Assembly: GCF_947503415.1 (NCBI RefSeq)
Contig: NZ_CANNDS010000004.1
Coordinates: 248,001 to 312,000 of the forward strand
Length of the DNA: 64,000 nucleotides
Direction: 5' to 3'
From: an uncultured Tateyamaria sp.
GTDB lineage: Bacteria > Pseudomonadota > Alphaproteobacteria > Rhodobacterales > Rhodobacteraceae
Shown here: positions 58,840 to 64,000 of the stretch, piece by piece
Layout of the letters: each line of letters starts with the position of its first letter
Position numbering within the stretch: position 1 is the first letter of the stretch
Position numbers and translations under genes: made by a program
The notes under the pieces: generated by a model
Told to the model about the DNA's origin: nothing
Seen by the model: only the letters and a program-made list of their open reading frames with translations
Database searches by the model: none

Positions 58840-59853
58840 TTACGCGTTCTGCGGCGCCGTTTCGGCGGCATAGATATCGGTCCAAAGCTCTTCAAGCGCG
58901 GGCTCGGGGCTTTCCTTCGCAAACTCGGCAGAGGCGTTCACGATTTCCTTGATCTCTTTGTCGATGGCCTTCAGGTCCTCTTCGGTGGCGTGCTTGCCAG
59001 TGAGCAGCATGGAGCGGACGGCCTCGATCGGATCACGCTCATCACGCATCTTCTGCACTTCCTCGCGGGTGCGATACTTGGCCGGGTCGGACATGGAATG
59101 CCCGCGATAGCGATATGTCTTGATTTCAAGGATATACGGACCCTTGCCAGCCCGGCAGTGGGCCACAGCCTTGGCGCCGGCCGCCTTCACAGCCAAAACA
59201 TCCATACCGTCCACTTCCTCACCAGGGATGCCATAAGCCGCCCCACGCTCCCAATAGCTGGGCGATTTGGTCGACCGCTGGGTCGAGGTGCCCATGGCAT
59301 ACTGGTTGTTTTCAATGACAAAAATACAGGGCAGCATCCACAGCTCGGCCATGTTGTAGGCCTCATAGACCTGGCCCTGGTTCGCCGCGCCGTCGCCAAA
59401 ATAGGTAAAGGTCACGCGGTCATTGCCCTTGTACATGTCGGAAAAGGCGAGACCCGCCCCAAGCGGCACCTGAGCCGCCACAATCCCATGACCGCCGTAG
59501 AAATGCTTCTCTTTCGAGAACATGTGCATCGACCCGCCCTTGCCTTTGGAATAGCCGCCCTCGCGGCCCGTGAGCTCGGCCATCACGCCGTTGGGATCCA
59601 TGCCACAGGCCAGCATGTGGCCGTGATCGCGGTAGGATGTGATGCGCTTGTCGCCTTCCTCGGCGGCCGCTTCCAAACCCACAACAACCGCTTCCTGCCC
59701 GATATAGAGGTGGCAGAACCCACCAATCAGACCCATGCCGTACAACTGGCCCGCCTTCTCTTCGAAGCGGCGGATCAAAAGCATGTCGCGATAGTAGCCC
59801 TGAAGCTCCTCCGCGGACACATTCGGTTTCTTTGCGGCTTTGCGTGCGGCCAT
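58840..59853 (-). CDS. pdhA: Pyruvate dehydrogenase E1 component, alpha subunit
   Basis: A 337-residue TPP-binding subunit. The TPP/magnesium motif is FGDGAANQGQVYEAYNMAELWMLPCIFVIENN (about residues 165-196), from GDG to NN. The phosphorylation-loop-like segment RYRGHSMSDPAKYRTREEV is present. It heads the operon, and a perfect 26-bp operator-like palindrome lies 20 bp upstream. Together with E1-beta it decarboxylates pyruvate. Confidence 0.96.
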   Translation of the reverse strand: MAARKAAKKPNVSAEELQGYYRDMLLIRRFEEKAGQLYGMGLIGGFCHLYIGQEAVVVGLEAAAEEGDKRITSYRDHGHMLACGMDPNGVMAELTGREGGYSKGKGGSMHMFSKEKHFYGGHGIVAAQVPLGAGLAFSDMYKGNDRVTFTYFGDGAANQGQVYEAYNMAELWMLPCIFVIENNQYAMGTSTQRSTKSPSYWERGAAYGIPGEEVDGMDVLAVKAAGAKAVAHCRAGKGPYILEIKTYRYRGHSMSDPAKYRTREEVQKMRDERDPIEAVRSMLLTGKHATEEDLKAIDKEIKEIVNASAEFAKESPEPALEELWTDIYAAETAPQNA

Positions 59854-59872
59854 AGGGCGACCTCCCTCAAAA

Positions 59873-59898
59873 GGAATAGTTTAGCGTTAAACTATTCC
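59873..59898 (-). promoter_or_regulatory. Perfect 11-4-11 operator-like palindrome upstream of pdhA
   Basis: GGAATAGTTTA (59873-59883), GCGT, TAAACTATTCC (59888-59898) is a perfect inverted repeat 20 bp before the pdhA ATG. The core TTAGCGTTAA differs by one base from the TTAGCGCTAA core I recall for CceR, a LacI-family regulator of central carbon metabolism in Rhodobacter sphaeroides, and has the central CG usual for LacI-type operators. Position over the promoter suggests repression. Confidence 0.7.
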
Positions 59899-59978
59899 CT
59901 ACAGGATTCGGTTCCCATACGCGAGTGTCAATGTGCCGCAACGGCAACTTGCGCGCGATCACCATGTTTTATTGGGGG

Positions 59979-60278
59979 TTAGCGAATGACGATCTCGTCG
60001 CTGCGCAACATGCCCAAGACACTGCGGGCCTGTTCGTCCAGCAGATCAAGGTCCAGATAATCGTCCGACAGGCGCTTGGTCAGGTTCTCCATCTGCGTCA
60101 CGTCCGCCTGCACGTCCGTCAACTGGCGCGCCAGATCACGGGCCTCCGCATCGATCTCTGCCCGGCGAAACAGGCCGAAATCCCCTTGCACGGCGGCAAA
60201 GGTGAAATAGATCGCCAAAGCGAACGCAACTGAGAAGAAAACGAAAGTGCCCAAAGCGGGACGCGCGGTACGGGTCAT
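59979..60278 (-). CDS. FtsB/DivIC-like septum formation initiator protein
   Basis: A 99-residue single-pass membrane protein: transmembrane segment GTFVFFSVAFALAIYFTFAAVQG (residues 10-32), then a coiled coil (EIDAEARDLARQLTDVQADVTQMENLTKRLSDDYLDLDLLDEQARSVLG). The end LDEQARSVLGMLRSDEIVIR is typical of the alphaproteobacterial FtsB/DivIC family, which links early and late divisome proteins. It lies upstream of pdhA on the same strand, as commonly seen between pgk/eno-type genes and pdh in this group. Confidence 0.87.
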   Translation of the reverse strand: MTRTARPALGTFVFFSVAFALAIYFTFAAVQGDFGLFRRAEIDAEARDLARQLTDVQADVTQMENLTKRLSDDYLDLDLLDEQARSVLGMLRSDEIVIR

Positions 60279-60368
60279 GTCAAACTGCCTCTGCTCCGCC
60301 TCTGTCGTGCGGTTTCACACAGTATGACACAGGTGATTCTTCCTGTGAATCCCCTTTGTTTCAATGAC

Positions 60369-61142
60369 CTAGTGTTTTCCCATAATCTGTGCGGCGATCC
60401 GCGTGGTCATTGAGCGCGGCGAGACGCGCGGCAAAAAGGCAAAGAACTTGTTCATCGCGCCGGGCACCACGATGCGCTTGCCGATCCGCGCCTCCAGCCA
60501 ACCGGCTTCGGCAACATCCTTGGCTTTCATCGGCTTCGACAACTTCAGCAGACGCACACCGTCCATATCGGCATCTTCAAAGAAGTTGGTGGCCGTGGCC
60601 CCGGGGCACAGTGCCGTGATCGTGACGGTCGATCCTCGCAATTCCTCTGCCACCGCTTCGGACAGCGACAGGACATAGGCTTTGGTGGCGTGATACGTCG
60701 CCATATGTGGACCGGGGGTAAAGCTCGCCACCGACGCCACGTTCAGAATACGGCCCTTGGGCAGCGCCTGCATGTGCGGGATCGCCAGCTTCATCAACCG
60801 CGTCAGCGCCAGCATGTTGACGTTGATCGACGCCAGTTCCCGTTCCCAGCTTTGACCGGCCTCGAACGGGCCGTTGTAGCCAAGCCCCGCATTGTTCACG
60901 AGCACATCAACCTCGCGCCCGTCCGTGGCGTCGGACCACAGCCGGTCCACCTCATCCATGTTCGACAGATCCGCCGGGATCACGACCGCTTCGACACCGT
61001 GGCTGCGCACCTCATCGGCCACCTTTTCCAGCTTGTCCTTGGACCGCGCCGCAAGGATCACATTGCGGCTTTCCTTGGCTGCGATGCGCGCAAATTCCAC
61101 GCCAAGGCCCTCGGAAGCGCCAGTGATGAGTGTCCAAGCCAT
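60369..61142 (-). CDS. SDR-family NAD(P)-dependent oxidoreductase
   Basis: A 257-residue short-chain dehydrogenase with GASEGLG (residues 7-13), NNAGLGYNGP and the catalytic Ser, Tyr and Lys in NVASVASFTPGPHMATYHATKAYV. The C-terminal 60 residues resemble the DltE/YqjQ-like SDR branch acting on lipids or ketones. The substrate is unknown. It lies between pgk and the FtsB-like gene on the same strand with 78- and 90-bp gaps. Confidence 0.88.
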   Translation of the reverse strand: MAWTLITGASEGLGVEFARIAAKESRNVILAARSKDKLEKVADEVRSHGVEAVVIPADLSNMDEVDRLWSDATDGREVDVLVNNAGLGYNGPFEAGQSWERELASINVNMLALTRLMKLAIPHMQALPKGRILNVASVASFTPGPHMATYHATKAYVLSLSEAVAEELRGSTVTITALCPGATATNFFEDADMDGVRLLKLSKPMKAKDVAEAGWLEARIGKRIVVPGAMNKFFAFLPRVSPRSMTTRIAAQIMGKH

Positions 61143-61220
61143 GTCGTGATCCCTGTTTGGTGCTGGTCAATACGCTGTCATATGGGGGCGCACCTGTCTG
61201 TCGCCAACGGTTTGGCGCGA

Positions 61221-62408
61221 TCAGCGAGTGAGGGCCGCAACCCCCGGCAATTCCTTGCCCTCCATCCACTCCAGAAATGCACCGCCCGCGGTGGAAATAT
61301 AGGTGAAGTCATCCGCCACACCCGCTTGGTTCAGAGCGGCCACTGTGTCACCGCCACCAGCCACAGTGACCAGTTTGCCCGCGCGTGTCAGCGCCGCCGC
61401 CGCCTTGGCCGCGGTCACGGTTGCCGTGTCAAAGGGCGCAATCTCGAACGCGCCCAGCGGTCCGTTCCAGATCAAGGTTTCCAAACCGTCAAAGCTGCGT
61501 GCGATGGTCTCTGCCGCGTCGTCGCCCGCGTCCAGCACCATCTGGTCCGCGGCCAGCTTCGTGTCTTGCCCAAGGGCAATAATGTCGTGGTCCGCACCGG
61601 CCTTAAACTCGGTCGCAACCCGCCCATCCGTGGGCAGGATCACGGTGCAGCCCGCAGCATCGGCGGCTGCCATTATGTCCCGCGCCGTGTCATGCAGGTC
61701 GGCCTCTTGCAACGACGCGCCAAGGTCTGCGCCTTGAGCTGCGATGAACGTGTTGGCCATGCCGCCCCCGATCACCAGTACGTCGATCTTCTTCACAAGG
61801 TTCTGCAGCAGGTCCAATTTGGTCGACACTTTCGCGCCCCCCACAACCGCGCCCACGGGACGCTTGGGGTTGGACAGGGCCGCCTCCAGCGCCTCCAGTT
61901 CCGCCTGCATCAAACGGCCCGCGCAATTGGGCAGCAGATGCGCCACCCCGGTGGTCGAGGCATGCGCCCGGTGCGCGGCCGAGAATGCGTCGTTGCAGAA
62001 CACATCTCCAAGGCTCGCGAGGAACTGCGCCATCTGCGGATCATTCGCTTCTTCCATGGGGGTAAAGCGCGTGTTCTCGACCAGGATCACCGCGTCGCTG
62101 GGTTGCGCATCGATGAAGTCGCGGCTGGGACGTTCGACAAAGGTGACCGGACAGCCAAAGGCGTCCTCAAGGGCAGGGATCAGCGGCTGCAGCGACATCT
62201 CGGGGTTCGGCTTGCCCTTGGGCCGTCCAAAGTGGGCCAGCAACACCGGGCTGCCGCCCTTGGCGCGGATGTCCTTGATCGTCGGTACGATCCGCTCGAT
62301 CCGCGTGGCGTCGGTGACCTGACCGTTCTCCATGGGGACATTGATGTCCACGCGTGTCAGCACGCGTTTGCCTGCAAGGTCCATGTCGTCCAGCGAATTC
62401 CAGCCCAT
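61221..62408 (-). CDS. pgk: Phosphoglycerate kinase
   Basis: A 395-residue glycolytic kinase. The conserved start is [19 protein letters not shown], with [23 protein letters not shown], the hinge [25 protein letters not shown] and the ATP loop [17 protein letters not shown] at 62417 is in frame, but AAGGAG lies 8 nt before the ATG at 62408 and overlaps the GTG, so the ATG is preferred. It makes ATP and 3-phosphoglycerate from 1,3-bisphosphoglycerate. Confidence 0.95.
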   Translation of the reverse strand: MGWNSLDDMDLAGKRVLTRVDINVPMENGQVTDATRIERIVPTIKDIRAKGGSPVLLAHFGRPKGKPNPEMSLQPLIPALEDAFGCPVTFVERPSRDFIDAQPSDAVILVENTRFTPMEEANDPQMAQFLASLGDVFCNDAFSAAHRAHASTTGVAHLLPNCAGRLMQAELEALEAALSNPKRPVGAVVGGAKVSTKLDLLQNLVKKIDVLVIGGGMANTFIAAQGADLGASLQEADLHDTARDIMAAADAAGCTVILPTDGRVATEFKAGADHDIIALGQDTKLAADQMVLDAGDDAAETIARSFDGLETLIWNGPLGAFEIAPFDTATVTAAKAAAALTRAGKLVTVAGGGDTVAALNQAGVADDFTYISTAGGAFLEWMEGKELPGVAALTR

Positions 62409-62538
62409 GTCGCGCACTCCTTATGTCTTGTGTATGCGCCCTTGCATCGCGGCAAATGCCGCTGCGGTCAACCACGTGTCTTGTCCCCGGCAGCCCTGCG
62501 GCTTAGGTAGGTGCCCAAACCATATGGAAAGAGCACTC

Positions 62539-63048
62539 ATGGCCGATATCAAAGACCCCGAAAACACGATCCTGATGGAGCTGAAGGGCGGCACTGTCAC
62601 CATCGAATTGCTGCCCGACGTGGCGCCGAAGCATGTCGAGCGTATGAAGGAACTTGCGCGTGCGGGCGAGTACGACAACGTGGCCTTTCACCGGGTGATC
62701 GACGGGTTCATGGCGCAGACCGGTGACGTGCAGCACGGCGATATGGAAGACGGGTTCAACATCCGCATGGCCGGCACCGGCGGGTCTGACAAGCCGGACG
62801 TGCCGGCCGAGTTCTCCAAGATCCCGCACGCCCGCGGCTCGCTTGGTGCGGCCCGGTCTGCCAACCCTGACAGTGCGAACTCGCAGTTCTTCATCAACTT
62901 CAAGGACAATGACTTCCTGAATGGTCAGTACACCGTTTACGGTCAGGTCACCGCCGGGATGGAGCACGTGGACGCCATCACCCGCGGCGAGCCACCAGCG
63001 GAGCCGGACCGGATGATCAGCGTGAAGGTTGCCGCCGATGTGGCGTAA
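62539..63048 (+). CDS. Cytosolic peptidyl-prolyl isomerase (cyclophilin)
   Basis: A 169-residue cyclophilin without signal peptide. Active-site segments are VAFHRVIDGFMAQTGD, ANPDSANSQFFINFKDNDFLNGQYTVYGQV. Upstream in-frame starts at 62332 and 62524 exist, but GAAAGAG lies 5 nt before the ATG at 62539. It overlaps the second, exported cyclophilin gene by 11 bp, so the pair is translationally coupled. Confidence 0.92.
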   Translation: MADIKDPENTILMELKGGTVTIELLPDVAPKHVERMKELARAGEYDNVAFHRVIDGFMAQTGDVQHGDMEDGFNIRMAGTGGSDKPDVPAEFSKIPHARGSLGAARSANPDSANSQFFINFKDNDFLNGQYTVYGQVTAGMEHVDAITRGEPPAEPDRMISVKVAADVA

Positions 63049-63595
63049 CCTTTTGGCCGCAGCATTGATTGTCCCCGCCGGGACAGCCTTTGCTACCGGC
63101 ATCGAGATCGAAGTGACGGGCGAGGCCAACGGCACCATCGCCATCGACCTGCTGGAAGAGACGGCCCCACAACACGTGGACCGCATCACAGCGTTGGCCG
63201 AGGCGGGCGAGTACAATGGTGTGGCCTTTCACCGTGTGATCGACGGTTTCATGGCGCAGACGGGCGACGTGGAGTTTGGCGACACCACGGCAGAGTACGA
63301 CGCCCGCTCGGCAGGGCGGGGTGGATCGGATCAGCCTGACCTCCCAGCGGAGTTTTCGGACATTCCGTTTGAGCGTGGTGTGGTCGGCATGGCCCGGTCG
63401 CAAAGCCCCAACAGTGCCAACAGCCAATTCTTTATCATGTTCGCGCCGGGGCCGTTCCTGAACGGTCAATACACCGTTGTCGGGCGGGTCACAGATGGTT
63501 TGGACACACTTGATCAGATCAAGCGCGGGAACCCGCGGTCGGGCGCGATCACCGGTGCGCCGGATGTGATGCAGACGGTCACCGTGACCGAGTGA
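63038..63595 (+). CDS. Exported peptidyl-prolyl isomerase (cyclophilin)
   Basis: A 185-residue cyclophilin with an N-terminal signal peptide (MWRNLLAAALIVPAGTAFA, cleavage before TGIEIEV). The catalytic segments GVAFHRVIDGFMAQTGDVEFGDTTAEY and SPNSANSQFFIMFAPGPFLNGQYTVVGRV match its upstream neighbour, showing an ancestral duplication. It would act on periplasmic proteins. The signal peptide codons include an imperfect copy of the 16-bp palindrome found elsewhere in the window. Confidence 0.92.
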   Translation: MWRNLLAAALIVPAGTAFATGIEIEVTGEANGTIAIDLLEETAPQHVDRITALAEAGEYNGVAFHRVIDGFMAQTGDVEFGDTTAEYDARSAGRGGSDQPDLPAEFSDIPFERGVVGMARSQSPNSANSQFFIMFAPGPFLNGQYTVVGRVTDGLDTLDQIKRGNPRSGAITGAPDVMQTVTVTE

Positions 63596-63600
63596 AAATC

Positions 63601-63616
63601 TGTCCCCGCGGGGACA
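63601..63616. repeat. 16-bp perfect palindrome TGTCCCCGCGGGGACA, copy 3
   Basis: Identical to the copies at 37139 and 40496; it lies 5 bp after the exported cyclophilin stop and 5 bp before the terminator. A one-mismatch copy lies in coding DNA at 63070-63085. Confidence 0.85.
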
Positions 63617-63621
63617 AAATT

Positions 63622-63650
63622 AAAGGGTGTGCAACAAGCGCGCCCTTTTT
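63622..63650 (+). terminator. Rho-independent terminator of the cyclophilin pair
   Basis: AAAGGGTGTGC pairs with GCGCGCCCTTT (11 bp with two T-G pairs), loop AACAA, and the stem runs into TTTTT. It lies 26 bp after the last cyclophilin gene. Confidence 0.82.
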
Positions 63651-63708
63651 GCGTTTCAAGACAGAAGGTTGCGCGAAGCTCTTCACCTTTCTGGAAGGTT
63701 AACGCTGG

Positions 63709-64000
63709 TTAATTTTCCGTTACACTGCGCGTCAACCACCCGAGCCCCGCACTGATCAGAGACAACATCGTCGCAATCCAGGCGAGACCGACGAAGGCGG
63801 TGGTCATGGCGGCTGCGTGACCTTCCGTATCGCTTTCGATCCCGAAGCTCGCAGAGCCACCAGCCCCGACATACAACGCCCCAACGACGCCACCCACGGC
63901 TGCCACCGAGATCAGAGACGCCATGCGTGTCACGGCGTTGTTGATGCCTGAGGCAATGCCGGACTGCGCCTCGTCCACGGCGCCCATCACGGCGGTTGAG
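63709..64000 (-). CDS. MFS transporter, DHA2-type (partial, C-terminal end)
   Basis: The frame is open from the right edge of the window to a TAA at 63709, giving the last 96 residues of a membrane protein. GAVDEAQSGIASGINNAVTRMASL is the conserved segment before the last helices of 14-helix drug:proton antiporters (EmrB/QacA type), followed by two hydrophobic segments. The substrate cannot be told. The N-terminal part lies outside the window. Confidence 0.85.
   Translation of the reverse strand, partial: STAVMGAVDEAQSGIASGINNAVTRMASLISVAAVGGVVGALYVGAGGSASFGIESDTEGHAAAMTTAFVGLAWIATMLSLISAGLGWLTRSVTEN

Noticed and set aside
57011-58873. 620-codon plus-strand frame opposite the pyruvate dehydrogenase genes
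   Set aside because: Spans two clear minus-strand genes and has no domain of its own.
60690-62510. 606-codon plus-strand frame opposite the SDR and pgk genes
   Set aside because: Arg/His-rich shadow; pgk and SDR motifs are unambiguous on the minus strand.
63699-63712. TTAA-N6-TTAA as a CtrA box
   Set aside because: The spacer is one base short, and the second half overlaps the stop codon of the MFS gene, away from any promoter.

Overview
The window is a chromosomal segment of a marine alphaproteobacterium of the Rhodobacterales (Roseobacter / Rhodobacteraceae group). This rests on gene content and synteny seen here: an RcGTA-type gene transfer agent cluster next to a serine O-acetyltransferase gene, a DUF2312/GapR protein, an ScfR/PccR-type acyl-CoA regulator, a pyruvate dehydrogenase operon whose E1-beta carries its own lipoyl domain, L9 with a long acidic tail, TRAP transport, and high GC with long antisense shadow ORFs. 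No rRNA, CRISPR array, integrase or intact insertion sequence was seen; there is one tRNA (Thr, TGT).

Layout. 1-3264 (minus): a branched-chain-type ABC uptake operon (binding protein, LivH, LivM, the last cut by the window edge). 3383-9542 (plus): an ScfR/PccR-like regulator with TTTGTAAA-type boxes in its promoter, then a response regulator, a small membrane protein and a symporter-histidine kinase fusion, then a FliM/SpoA-like protein. 9539-11088 (minus): a split YeeE/YedE sulfur transporter with a DUF442 sulfurtransferase/phosphatase-like protein. 11196-13515: GapR, HxlR, GFA, an unknown protein and tRNA-Thr. 13583-19830: a gentisate degradation operon (dioxygenase, fumarylpyruvate hydrolase, maleylpyruvate isomerase) with its own TRAP transporter and a divergent IclR regulator with a clear operator. 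19990-25556 (minus): a signalling island (two single-domain receivers, a PAS kinase and a CheB-CheR-PAS hybrid). 25824-34304: trigger factor, GNAT, a NaChBac-type sodium channel, a JAMM-like lipoprotein, rpsF-rpsR-rplI, YceI and a cytochrome b561-YceI fusion. 34475-40436 (plus): fatty acid synthesis genes fabD, fabG, acpP, fabF and then mltG.

40437-54802 holds the most notable system: an apparently intact gene transfer agent structural operon (g1 to g15, including g3.5 and g10.1) that would build a small siphovirus-like particle. Its control region shows a canonical TTAA-N7-TTAA CtrA box, a near-ideal sigma-70 promoter (TTGACT, 17 bp, TATAAC) and, about 20 nt into the predicted transcript, a strong intrinsic terminator ahead of g1. 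A promoter followed at once by a terminator recalls lambdoid late operons and suggests that GTA production may be gated by antitermination, which I do not know to have been described for GTAs. Further hairpins sit between g2 and g3 and after the capsid gene.

54912-64000: cysE, a noncoding stretch ending in a strong terminator, the pyruvate dehydrogenase operon (minus) headed by a perfect 11+4+11 operator-like palindrome, an FtsB/DivIC-like protein, an SDR, pgk, two overlapping cyclophilin genes (cytosolic and exported) and the C-terminal end of an MFS transporter. A 16-bp perfect palindrome (TGTCCCCGCGGGGACA) occurs three times in intergenic DNA.
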